The notes below the pieces were generated by a model, which saw only the letters and a program-made list of their open reading frames with translations, was not told the origin of the DNA and did not search any database. From positions 3,133,366 to 3,197,365 of the forward strand of contig NZ_CP118100.1 of NCBI RefSeq assembly GCF_028747645.1: DNA of 64,000 nucleotides. Reading direction: 5' to 3'. The position numbers were made by a program, and so were the translations under genes. Positions 16,290 through 24,120 of this stretch are shown here, piece by piece; positions within the stretch are counted from its first letter, which is position 1; each line of letters opens with the position of its first letter. This stretch comes from Microbacterium esteraromaticum. Its GTDB lineage: Bacteria; Actinomycetota; Actinomycetes; Actinomycetales; Microbacteriaceae.

Positions 16290-17288
16290 ATGAGCGTCGA
16301 GGCTTCCAGGCGCCGCGTTCCCGCGGTGATCCTCTGGGGTGGCCTCGTCGTGCTCGCCTGGGCCGCGCTGACCGTGCTGGTCGGCGGGGGCGATGCGCAC
16401 GCCGACGATGACGATTCCACCCCACTGTCGGGTCTGTCGTCACTGGTCACCGGTGCGGTCACCGAGGTCGTCGATCCGGTCGTTGAGAAGGCCGCCGAGG
16501 CGGTCGTCGCGGTCACCGAACCCGTGGTCGAGTCGGCGCAGCAGGTGGTCACGAAGACGGCGAAGACCGTTGCGTCGGTGCCGGTGGTCGGTTCCACCGC
16601 GTCGGATGCCCTCGGCACGGTCGGTCAGACCGTCTCATCGACCACGGATGCCGTCGCTGACGTCGTATCCGATGCGCCGGTGTCGTCGGTCGTGCGCCCC
16701 GTCACCGACACGGTGCGCGATGTGCCGGTGGTCGGCGAGGTGCTCGACGACCTGGGCGCCACGGATCTGCTCGACGACTCCGCCGGCGCCGTTGACAGTG
16801 TGGTCGACAACCTCGCCCCGGTCGTGGACGGCACCGTGCCGCCCGTGGTCGATGCGCTCGACCCGCAGCATCCCACCGGCCCCACGCCCGACGTCGGCGA
16901 GCCCGCGCTCCCCACCGGTCCGGATGCCGTCCTTCCGGACGACACGACGGCGGATGCCACCGCAGACGCCACTCCCGCCATCACCCTCCCGACGACCGGC
17001 ACGCACCGCACGCCGTGGTCCGGTGGCCCGAACCCGCGAGGGTCCTCCAGCGACGCCACGACCACCACTGCGGCCGGCATCGAGCATCCGAAGCAGACTT
17101 CCGCTCCACCACCGGGCCTGGTCCCGGCGAGCTCGGCGGCAGGACCAGGTGGTTCTGCCGGTGGCGGGCACGCCGCGGTGCACCATTCGGCGTCGCATCT
17201 GCATGACTCCGGGGTCTCGGCCGGCCCACCGGCCGACTCCGCACTTCCGCCGTCTCTGGTCGGAGACACCGACGTCTCTCCTGACTGA
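16290..17288 (+). CDS. Secreted Val/Asp/Ala-rich surface protein
   Basis: The 332-aa protein starts with a signal peptide (RRVPAVILWGGLVVLAWAAL, cleavage near GDAHA-DDDD). Residues about 45-190 are a regular, probably helical region built from short repeats such as VTDTV, VVDPVVE and VPVVGEVLDDLG, rich in Val, Asp, Thr and Ala. A disordered Pro/Gly/Ser/His-rich tail follows and ends in TDVSPD, like the TDCSPD end of the protein at 14679. No sortase motif is present. The gene lies 84 bp upstream of the sortase-anchored gene at 17373 and is probably co-transcribed with it. The function is unknown; a cell-envelope structural role is inferred. Confidence 0.78.
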   Translation: MSVEASRRRVPAVILWGGLVVLAWAALTVLVGGGDAHADDDDSTPLSGLSSLVTGAVTEVVDPVVEKAAEAVVAVTEPVVESAQQVVTKTAKTVASVPVVGSTASDALGTVGQTVSSTTDAVADVVSDAPVSSVVRPVTDTVRDVPVVGEVLDDLGATDLLDDSAGAVDSVVDNLAPVVDGTVPPVVDALDPQHPTGPTPDVGEPALPTGPDAVLPDDTTADATADATPAITLPTTGTHRTPWSGGPNPRGSSSDATTTTAAGIEHPKQTSAPPPGLVPASSAAGPGGSAGGGHAAVHHSASHLHDSGVSAGPPADSALPPSLVGDTDVSPD

Positions 17289-17372
17289 CGAGGGGCAGGC
17301 CGATGCCCGCATCGGCACGCTCGGGCGCACATCCGTGCCGCCCTCACCTCGTACAGATCAGGAGAAACACTC

Positions 17373-18608
17373 ATGCGCACTTTCGCTAAGCACGCCCTGT
17401 GGGGCGCGCTCATCGCCGGCGGCATCACGCTGCTCGGCGCATCCGCCGCCGGCGCGGCGGAGACCAACGGTGATGACAGCCTTCTCGGCGGCACTCAGAT
17501 CCTGGCGCCGGTGACGGCACCGCTGGAGGTCGTCGGCAACGCCGTCTCGGTGCTCGGCACCAGCGTCGTCGAGACTGTCGTCCCCGTGACGTCGGAATCG
17601 GATGCCACCGACCCGGCCCCCACACAGGAATCCGCGCCGGCTGCTGAGCCCGCGCCCGCTGATTCCGCCCCTGCTGATCCCACGCCGTCCGCTCAGACCA
17701 GCGGTGCGGAGGGAGTAGGTTCGGGCAGCCAAGCCGTGGTCGACGTCGACGTACCGGTGACGGTGGTCGACAACGCGGTGAGCGTGCTCGGCACGTCAGC
17801 CGTGACGACCGATCCGGCACCGCAGCCGGCACCGGCGGAGATGCCGTCGGAGCCGGCATCCGCCGTGCAGACCTCGGGGCTGGGCGGTGTGCTCTCGGGC
17901 ACGCAGGCCCTCGTGTCGGTGAACGCACCGATCACCGTGTCGGGCAATGCGATCTCGGTGCTCGGCCACAGCAGCGTCACGCAGTCGCACGACTCGGCTG
18001 ACATGGCGACGCCTTCCGACACCACCGGGGATCCGGTCGCACCGGGCCTCGGAGCGGTCACGGATGGCACCGACAGCATCCTCGGCGGCACGCAGGTCAT
18101 CGCTCCGATCACGACCCCGGTGACGGTGGTCGGCAATGCGATCTCGGTACTCGGCCACAGCAGCGTCACCGGTGTGAATGCGGGTCAGTCGAGCGGTACG
18201 GCACCGATCGGGGCGGTCACATCCGGACTCGGGTCGTTGCTCGGCGGTAGCCAGGTGCTGTTGCCCATCACAGCGCCGATCACGATCGGCGGCAACGCCA
18301 TCTCGGTGCTGGGCGAGAGCACGGTAACGGTACCGGGAACGTCGACCGATCCCGGAACAGATCCAGGCACCGACCCCGGCACGGACCCGGGCACCGACCC
18401 CGGCACGGACCCGGGCACCGACCCCGGCACCGAGCCGGGCGCCGTCGCATCCTCCGGCACGTCCCTGCCGATGGTGCTGGGAACCACGACCGGCGGCGAG
18501 ACGCTGGCGGCGACGGGCGGTTCGGCCGTCGCCCCGGCCCTGGTGCTGCTGGCCCTGTCGCTGCTGCTGATGGGTAGCACCCTGATGCGCCGCGCACAGC
18601 GCGCCTGA
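17373..18608 (+). CDS. Sortase-anchored surface protein with five chaplin-like repeats
   Basis: The 411-aa protein has a signal peptide (residues 1-29). Five repeats at about 39-66, 117-144, 175-202, 238-265 and 291-318 follow the pattern GG/SG-xQ-PI-xxP-(I/V)T-V-xGNAISVLG-S. They resemble the chaplin domain of Streptomyces hydrophobic coat proteins but lack the paired cysteines. A (TDPG)n spacer follows, then the wall-sorting signal LAATG (378-382), a hydrophobic segment and the tail RRAQRA. LAxTG fits class E sortases. It is probably displayed on the cell wall and could self-assemble at surfaces. The Shine-Dalgarno is ATCAGGAG. The sortase is not in this window. Confidence 0.85.
   Translation: MRTFAKHALWGALIAGGITLLGASAAGAAETNGDDSLLGGTQILAPVTAPLEVVGNAVSVLGTSVVETVVPVTSESDATDPAPTQESAPAAEPAPADSAPADPTPSAQTSGAEGVGSGSQAVVDVDVPVTVVDNAVSVLGTSAVTTDPAPQPAPAEMPSEPASAVQTSGLGGVLSGTQALVSVNAPITVSGNAISVLGHSSVTQSHDSADMATPSDTTGDPVAPGLGAVTDGTDSILGGTQVIAPITTPVTVVGNAISVLGHSSVTGVNAGQSSGTAPIGAVTSGLGSLLGGSQVLLPITAPITIGGNAISVLGESTVTVPGTSTDPGTDPGTDPGTDPGTDPGTDPGTDPGTEPGAVASSGTSLPMVLGTTTGGETLAATGGSAVAPALVLLALSLLLMGSTLMRRAQRA
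18345..18440 (+). repeat. 12-bp tandem repeat coding TDPG
   Basis: Eight in-frame 12-bp units encode seven TDPG and one TEPG. They form the spacer between the chaplin-like repeats and the LAATG anchor, a wall-spanning position. Unit sequences alternate between GGCACCGACCCC and GGCACGGACCCG forms, so copy number could change by slippage. Confidence 0.9.
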
Positions 18609-18682
18609 TCGCCCCTGTCGTGCGGGTTCGGGCGTTCCCCACCCGAACCCGCACGGTGTGGCGCCCCCAGAGATCAGACGCA

Positions 18683-18716
18683 GAAAGGGCGGGGTTCCGA
18701 AGAACCCCGCCCTTTC
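18683..18716. terminator. Bidirectional terminator between the surface gene and rplI
   Basis: GAAAGGGCGGGGTTC and GAACCCCGCCCTTTC form a perfect 15-bp stem with a CGAA loop, between two convergent genes. The A/T ends of the stem supply short T-runs in both directions. Confidence 0.92.
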
Positions 18717-18729
18717 GAACAGCTGTCGC

Positions 18730-19182
18730 TTACTTAGCGGCGATCACCTGAAGCGTGATCACGGCGGTGACGTCGTCGTGCAGACGGACGGTCGCCTCGT
18801 GCTCACCGATGACCTTGATCGGCGCCGGGATGTGAACCTTGCGCTTGTCGATCGAGCCAAGGCCCTCAGCGGCAACGGCGTCGGCCACGTCGGCCGGCTT
18901 GACCGAACCGAACAGACGGCCCTCGCCACCGGCCTTGACGGCCAGGCGCACCTTGCCGGCCTCGAGCTTCGCCTTGAGGTGGTTCGCCTCGTCGAGGTCG
19001 TGGATCGCACGGGCCTTGCGGGCCGCCTGGATCGACTCGACCTGCTTGGCGCCGCCACGGGTCCACGCCACGGCGTAGCCCTGCGGGATGAGGTAGTTAC
19101 GGGCGTACCCGTTCTTGACCTCGATGACGTCTCCGGCGCTTCCGAGCCCGGCGACCTCGTTCGTGAGAATCAGCTTTGCCAT
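18730..19182 (-). CDS. rplI: 50S ribosomal protein L9
   Basis: The 150-aa protein matches L9 along its full length. The N-terminal domain starts [20 protein letters not shown] and holds the conserved [12 protein letters not shown] segment. A long connecting helix and a C-terminal domain with [14 protein letters not shown] follow. L9 binds domain V of 23S rRNA near the L1 stalk and helps hold the reading frame. It is the last gene of rpsF-ssb-rpsR-rplI and ends at a strong hairpin. Confidence 0.98.
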   Translation of the reverse strand: MAKLILTNEVAGLGSAGDVIEVKNGYARNYLIPQGYAVAWTRGGAKQVESIQAARKARAIHDLDEANHLKAKLEAGKVRLAVKAGGEGRLFGSVKPADVADAVAAEGLGSIDKRKVHIPAPIKVIGEHEATVRLHDDVTAVITLQVIAAK

Positions 19183-19194
19183 TGTCGGTACCCC

Positions 19195-19449
19195 TTAGCG
19201 GCCAGCGCCGGCGTAAGGCAGGAGCGCCATCTCGCGTGCGTTCTTGATCGCCTTGGCGATCAGACGCTGCTCCTGCACCGAGACACCGGTGATACGACGG
19301 GCGCGGATCTTGCCACGCTCCGAGATGAACTTGCGAAGCGTTGCGACGTCCTTGTAGTCAATGACGCCCACGCGGATCGACTTCGCGGGAGCGGTGGGCT
19401 TGCCACCCTTCCGCGGCTTGCGGCGGTCGCCGCTCGACTTTCCAGCCAT
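19195..19449 (-). CDS. rpsR: 30S ribosomal protein S18
   Basis: The 84-aa protein has the S18 core: [20 protein letters not shown] followed by [21 protein letters not shown]18 pairs with S6 on the platform of the small subunit. The first 25 residues are basic and rich in Lys, Arg and Gly. It lies 12 bp before rplI and 57 bp after ssb in a co-transcribed block. The N-terminus has no CxxC zinc-binding cysteines, so this is a zinc-independent form, or the only copy is naturally Cys-free. Confidence 0.97.
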   Translation of the reverse strand: MAGKSSGDRRKPRKGGKPTAPAKSIRVGVIDYKDVATLRKFISERGKIRARRITGVSVQEQRLIAKAIKNAREMALLPYAGAGR

Positions 19450-19506
19450 GAGTTTTCCTTAAGAGATGAGAATCGGATGCCGCCCTGTGGGCCGGCTATC
19501 CAGAAG

Positions 19507-20004
19507 TTAGAACGGGGTGTCGTCGCCGAAGCTGCCCGGAGTGCTCCACGCGTCAGCGCTCGACGAACCGGGCGTCGACCACGGCTCCTCCGAGACCTGC
19601 TGCTGCGGCTGCTGCGGACGCGACTGTCCACCGCCCGATGATGCGGCCCGCGTGACCTGTGCCGTCGCGTATCGCAGCGACGGACCGATCTCGTCAACCT
19701 CCAGCTCGATGGCCGTGCGGTTGTTGCCTTCGCGATCCTGGTAGGAACGCTGACGCAGACGGCCCTGCGCGACAACACGCATGCCCTTCGTCAGCGAGCC
19801 CGCCACGTGCTCGGCGAAGTCGCGCCAGACCGACGCGCGGAGGAACAGCGCTTCGCCGTCCTTCCACTCGTTGGCCTGACGATCGAACGTCCGCGGCGTC
19901 GAGGCGATGGTGAAGTTCGCCACCGGCAGGCCGTTCTGCGTGTAACGCAGTTCGGGGTCTGCGGTGAGGTTGCCCACCACGGTGATGACGGTTTCGCCGG
20001 CCAT
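19507..20004 (-). CDS. ssb: Single-stranded DNA-binding protein
   Basis: The 165-aa protein has an N-terminal OB fold (residues 1-110; [21 protein letters not shown], then [20 protein letters not shown]). A disordered Gln/Ser/Pro-rich linker follows, then the acidic tail GDDTPF through which SSB recruits repair and replication proteins. It coats single-stranded DNA during replication, repair and recombination. It sits between rpsF and rpsR, the usual bacterial order, 5 bp after the rpsF stop. Confidence 0.98.
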   Translation of the reverse strand: MAGETVITVVGNLTADPELRYTQNGLPVANFTIASTPRTFDRQANEWKDGEALFLRASVWRDFAEHVAGSLTKGMRVVAQGRLRQRSYQDREGNNRTAIELEVDEIGPSLRYATAQVTRAASSGGGQSRPQQPQQQVSEEPWSTPGSSSADAWSTPGSFGDDTPF

Positions 20005-20009
20005 GAGAC

Positions 20010-20375
20010 TTAAGCCTTCGCGACCTTGGGCTTACGGGCAGCCTTCTCGGCGGCGCGCTTGGCCTCGGCGGCGACCATGGCCTGTGCCTCTTCGGCACGC
20101 AGGACCTTGGTGCGGAACACGAGCTCGCTCAGCTTCAGCTGGCGGTCGAGCTCCTGGGTGGCCTCGCTCGTGGCGGTGAAGTTGACGACGGCGTAGATGC
20201 CCTCGTTCTTCTTGTTGATCTCGTAGGCGAAACGGCGCTTGCCCCAGATGTCGACCTTGTCAATCGAGCCACCATCGTTGGTGATGACCTTCAGGAACTT
20301 GTCGAGGTTGGGGGCAACCTGGCGCTCGTCCAGCTCAGGGGTCAGAATGACCATGAGCTCGTACTGGTGCGTCAC
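20010..20375 (-). CDS. rpsF: 30S ribosomal protein S6
   Basis: The 121-aa protein starts [19 protein letters not shown] and carries the S6 signature [20 protein letters not shown]. The C-terminus has a Lys/Ala-rich extension ([13 protein letters not shown]) typical of actinobacteria. S6 binds S18 and 16S rRNA in the platform. It is the first gene of the rpsF-ssb-rpsR-rplI transcript, with its promoter in the 120-bp gap upstream. AGGAGGTGGGTAAG just before the ATG is a strong ribosome binding site. Confidence 0.98.
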   Translation of the reverse strand: MTHQYELMVILTPELDERQVAPNLDKFLKVITNDGGSIDKVDIWGKRRFAYEINKKNEGIYAVVNFTATSEATQELDRQLKLSELVFRTKVLRAEEAQAMVAAEAKRAAEKAARKPKVAKA

Positions 20376-20495
20376 TTACCCACCTCCTTCGGACTAGAAC
20401 GGCTCCCGGGACTTTCCCGGCAGCAGGAGGGTGTGTTGCACGTCGCCCGCCCGCGCATCCCGAATGGATGCCACAAGGCAGACAACCACAACAGT

Positions 20496-21821
20496 CTACC
20501 GGATACGCGGCGATGCTGCCGTCCGCCGCCGGATCGGCTCCACCAGCGGGCTCGGCGCCAGCGTGACGTCATCCATGACGGCATCCGCCCCTCCCGCGCG
20601 GCGACGCCGCACCCTCGCCAGCGCGGCAAGCAACGGAGTGACGGCGATCGACGCGACCCACCCCGAGAACGTCGTGTCCTCTGCGCCGAGCACCTGACGG
20701 CGGTGCCAGGCGGCGTGCAGAGCGCCGCCGCGCTCGGCGGGCACGACCCGGGCGGGTAAGTCTCCGCGACGGCGCTGCGCGACCAGCATCCGCACCTGCG
20801 CCCACCACCCCGAGTCGCGAGGATCGTGGAAGTAGTTCGTCGCCGCCCAGGCAGGATCCGGATGCCGGAAGCGGCGCGCCACGACGTCATCGGCGCCACC
20901 GAGCAGGCCGCTGCCGGTGAAGACGTGGTTGAGCATCGCCGGTTGCACGCCGAACTCATCGAGGGCGATCACCGGTACGCCGGCCGCCATCGCCTCGATC
21001 GCCGCGGTCGAGCTGACCGTGACCAGCCCCTCGGCGCTGTCGAGTGCCTCACGCATCGGCGCGAACGAGAAGATGAGGTTCTCGGGGGCGTTGTCGAGCA
21101 GGTCGGTGTAGCCGTCGCGCTCCTGGTGCGCCTCGACCTCACCGGGGCGCGAGCGCAGCTTGACCACGACCCGCCTGGTCGGGTCGGCGACCGCCGCCAG
21201 GCGCAGGATCTCAGCGATGCGACGACGATCCTCGCGCTCGGCGGGCACCAGCGCCTGTGCGGCGAAGACCAGATCGGTGCCGCCGCTGCCGGCATGCCTG
21301 CGCCCCGCGAACGGCAGCGTCGCCAGCGCGATCGGCACGTTCACGCCGAGCGCACGACCCAGTCGCTCGAACGCGTCAACCTCACGGTGCGAGTGCACGA
21401 CCATCAGATCGCAGTGCCGGCGGTACTCCAACGCACCGCGCAACGCCGGGATCGACATGCCCGGCAGGCCCGACACGACGACCGGCCGTCGACGCAGTCG
21501 GTCGATCTCGCGACCCATCAGCCGCACGAACGGCGCCCGCCCGGCGAGTACCACCACGTCGGGTGCGTCCTTCGCGAGCCACGAGGTCACCTCGGAGAAG
21601 CGGATGCGGGTCACCGACCGCGGATGCCGCGCGAACCGGGTGCCCGCCAGCGCGGCGTCGCGCTGCGCATCGCTGACGACCAAGGGTGTCTGCACCAGCA
21701 GAAGATGCTGGCTGATGTCATCGACCTGGTCGACGAGGTGGGCGGCCCACTTCACGAACGAGTCGGCGTCGCCGATCGCCACGACTCGCAGACGGGGCGG
21801 CGTGCTGCCGGGAAAGCTCAT
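20496..21821 (-). CDS. Putative glycosyltransferase (DUF6716-like)
   Basis: The 441-aa protein looks like a GT-B fold glycosyltransferase of the type annotated as DUF6716. The N-terminal half starts LRVVAIGDADSFVKWAAHLV. The C-terminal half has VVVKLRSRPGE and the nucleotide-sugar loop VTVSSTAAIEAMAAGVPVIA. It is the last gene of a five-gene - strand operon and its start overlaps the NeuB stop by 4 nt. With NeuB, CMP-sugar synthetase and a polysialyltransferase-like protein upstream, it probably transfers a sugar in assembly of a nonulosonic-acid-containing surface glycan. Donor and acceptor are unknown. Confidence 0.78.
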   Translation of the reverse strand: MSFPGSTPPRLRVVAIGDADSFVKWAAHLVDQVDDISQHLLLVQTPLVVSDAQRDAALAGTRFARHPRSVTRIRFSEVTSWLAKDAPDVVVLAGRAPFVRLMGREIDRLRRRPVVVSGLPGMSIPALRGALEYRRHCDLMVVHSHREVDAFERLGRALGVNVPIALATLPFAGRRHAGSGGTDLVFAAQALVPAEREDRRRIAEILRLAAVADPTRRVVVKLRSRPGEVEAHQERDGYTDLLDNAPENLIFSFAPMREALDSAEGLVTVSSTAAIEAMAAGVPVIALDEFGVQPAMLNHVFTGSGLLGGADDVVARRFRHPDPAWAATNYFHDPRDSGWWAQVRMLVAQRRRGDLPARVVPAERGGALHAAWHRRQVLGAEDTTFSGWVASIAVTPLLAALARVRRRRAGGADAVMDDVTLAPSPLVEPIRRRTAASPRIR

Positions 21822-22690
21822 GCGCTGACGCGTCGTAGCTTGGCCATCGGGGCGAGCTCGCCCTGATAGACCCGCTTGACTCCGTCACCGAGTGCCTGCT
21901 CGATCACCCGGATGTCACGCACGAGACGTGTCAGGCCGCCCGGTTCGAGCGACGCGGCGTGGTCGGATCCCCACATCGCACGGTCGAGGGTGATGTGCCG
22001 CTCGACGGCGACAGCACCGAGCGCCACCGCGGCCAGCGAGATCTGCAGCCCACGCTCGTGGCCCGAGTACCCGATCGGCACTCCGGCATAGCGGTCGCGC
22101 AGCGTCGGGATCATCTTGAGGTTCGCTTCGCCCGGCTCCATCGGGTACGTCGACGTGGCGTGCAGCAGGATGGTGCGGTCGGTCCCGAGGGTCTCCAGAG
22201 CGCGGTCGATCTGCTCGATGGTCGACATGCCGGTGGAGAGGATCACCGGCTTGCCGGTCGCACGCAGCGCCTGCAGCAGCTCGGTGTCGGTCAGGCTCGC
22301 GGACGCAACCTTGTGCGCGACGACATTGAGGTCTTCGAGAAAGCCAACGCTCGGCACATCCCAGGGCGACGCGAACCAGTGCAATCCCGACATCGTCGCG
22401 TAGTCGCCGATCTCGATGTACTGATCGCGGTCGAACTCCACGCGACGGCGGTAGTCGAGGTAGCTCATCGTGCCCCACGGCGTCTCACGCGGCACGTCGC
22501 GCATGTGCTCGGGCGTCGCGATCTCGGGGGTGCGCTTCTGGAACTTCACCGCGTCGGCACCGGCCTCGCGCGCGACATCGATCAGCCGCTTGGCGATCTC
22601 GACGTCGCCGTTGTGATTCAGTCCGATCTCGGCGATGACGTACGTGGGGTGTCCCCCACCGATCACGCGGCCCTCGATGCTCACGGTCAT
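21818..22690 (-). CDS. N-acetylneuraminate synthase family protein lacking the SAF domain
   Basis: NeuB-type enzymes condense phosphoenolpyruvate with an N-acetyl hexose to make a nonulosonic acid. The ATG at 22690 is chosen because GGAG lies 7 nt upstream and the protein then starts like the family, with VIAEIGLNHNGDVEIAKRLI. Other family motifs are ADAVKFQKRTPE, PWDVPSVGFLE, KVASASLTD, ILSTGMSTIEQID, LLHATSTYPMEP and GYSGHERGLQISLAAVALGA. At 290 aa it holds only the TIM barrel and ends at VYQGELAPMAKLRRVSA. The usual C-terminal antifreeze-like (SAF) domain, about 60 residues, is absent. The longer frame upstream is not coding. Confidence 0.9.
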   Translation of the reverse strand: MTVSIEGRVIGGGHPTYVIAEIGLNHNGDVEIAKRLIDVAREAGADAVKFQKRTPEIATPEHMRDVPRETPWGTMSYLDYRRRVEFDRDQYIEIGDYATMSGLHWFASPWDVPSVGFLEDLNVVAHKVASASLTDTELLQALRATGKPVILSTGMSTIEQIDRALETLGTDRTILLHATSTYPMEPGEANLKMIPTLRDRYAGVPIGYSGHERGLQISLAAVALGAVAVERHITLDRAMWGSDHAASLEPGGLTRLVRDIRVIEQALGDGVKRVYQGELAPMAKLRRVSA

Positions 22691-22812
22691 GACAACTCCA
22701 TTCCCCCCGAGGCTGGGTGCTCCAGCCGGTTCATCCCGGTCTACGCAGGCGAGGTGAACCCGAGGCGGCGGCAGGGTGACGTTCGGCAGAAGCGTGGCGG
22801 TCGGACAGGTCG

Positions 22813-24120
22813 TCAGCGCGGCAGCATCCGCTCGATCACCTCGCGCACGGCACCGCGTCCACCGCCGCGACTGAGCACGACGCGCGCCACCGCCTTCACG
22901 GCAGGGTGCGCGTCGGCGACCGCGATCGGCCAGCCGACGAGGCCCAGCGGGCCGAGGTCGTTGACGTCGTTGCCGACATAGGCGATATCGGTCAGGGCGA
23001 TGCCGTTCTCGTCCGCCCACGCGGCGAGCGCCGACGCCTTGTCGTCGACGCCGTGCAGCACCGGCACCTGCAACTTCTCGGCGCGGCGTGCGACCACCGG
23101 ATTCTGCTCGGTGGACAGGATGAGCATCGGGATGCCCGCGCGCCGTAGCCGCGACACCCCCATGCCGTCCTCCCGGCTGACGCGCACGGTCTCGCGGCCC
23201 TCGCTGTCGACGAAGGCGGTGTCGTCGGTATGCACGCCGTCGAAGTCGGTCACGAGAACGGATGCCGGAATGCGGGCAGGTGCGGCGATGCCGGCAGGTG
23301 CCGGGTTTGTGGCATCCGCCCGGCATCCGGCATCCGCCCGCTCGGAGTTCTGCGCAGTTTCGGAACCATCCGCCGGGATCGTTCCGAGATTGTGCAGATC
23401 TCCGATTTTGCGCGGCGCGAGTGCATCGCCCGCCGCCCGCGCGAGCGCGTCGGCGAGGGCGAGCTGCTGCTCGTCGTCGATCTCGATCGCCGTCGACGCG
23501 GGCACCTCGACGATGCAGATGCGTCCGAAGAAGCGGTGCCCGGCGGCGCGGAACCCCTGAGCATCGAACGCGTAGAACGCCCCCGTCTCGAGGTAGTGCG
23601 GCTCGCGATCCTGTCGCCGCGGCCGGTGCGCGGCGACATGGTTGATCGCGACCGCGTTCCCGTCGCCGTCGCGGTGCCAGAGGAACCCATAAGTCTCGTG
23701 AGCCGAGAACACGCTGTCGAAGCGCCCGGCGGCGATGTGCGCGGCGGCCTCGGCGATCCCAGCGCTGGGAAGGAACGGCGAAGTCGCCTGCACGAACACG
23801 ACCGTGGCGACGCGGATGCCGTCCGCCTCGAGCACGTCGAGGGCATGCAGCAGGGCGCTCTCCGATGACGCGGTGTCACCCGACAACTCGGCAGGGCGGG
23901 CGATCGTGCGCGCGCCGGCGGCGTGGGCGACCGCAGCGATCCGTTCATCGTCGGTGCTGACCACGACCAGATCGATACCGTCGGCGGTGGCGGCCGCACG
24001 CACGGCGCGCTCGACCAGGGGCACCCCGCCGACACGGCGCAGGTTCTTGCCCGGAACCCCCTTCGATCCGCCCCGCGCCGGGATGATCGCCACCGTGATG
24101 CCCGTCGTCGTTCCCGTCAT
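22813..24120 (-). CDS. CMP-nonulosonate synthetase fused to HAD phosphatase
   Basis: The 435-aa protein has two domains. Residues 1-235 are a NeuA-type cytidylyltransferase (AIIPARGGSKGVPGKNLR; PAELSGDTASSESALLHAL; FVQATSPF). It would activate the sugar acid as a CMP-sugar. Residues about 290-435 are a KdsC/YrbI-like HAD phosphatase (LVTDFDGVHTDD; ILSTEQNPVVARRAEKL; AYVGNDVNDLGPL), which would remove phosphate from the 9-phosphate product of NeuB. A low-complexity Ala/Pro linker joins them. The ATG at 24120 overlaps the preceding stop as ATGA and is preferred to one seven codons earlier. The fused layout also occurs in other CMP-sialate synthetases. Confidence 0.9.
   Translation of the reverse strand: MTGTTTGITVAIIPARGGSKGVPGKNLRRVGGVPLVERAVRAAATADGIDLVVVSTDDERIAAVAHAAGARTIARPAELSGDTASSESALLHALDVLEADGIRVATVVFVQATSPFLPSAGIAEAAAHIAAGRFDSVFSAHETYGFLWHRDGDGNAVAINHVAAHRPRRQDREPHYLETGAFYAFDAQGFRAAGHRFFGRICIVEVPASTAIEIDDEQQLALADALARAAGDALAPRKIGDLHNLGTIPADGSETAQNSERADAGCRADATNPAPAGIAAPARIPASVLVTDFDGVHTDDTAFVDSEGRETVRVSREDGMGVSRLRRAGIPMLILSTEQNPVVARRAEKLQVPVLHGVDDKASALAAWADENGIALTDIAYVGNDVNDLGPLGLVGWPIAVADAHPAVKAVARVVLSRGGGRGAVREVIERMLPR

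Noticed and set aside
21818-23326. 502-codon version of the NeuB-type gene
   Set aside because: The first about 210 codons overlap the synthetase gene in another frame. The ATG at 22690 has a Shine-Dalgarno and starts at the family's N-terminus.
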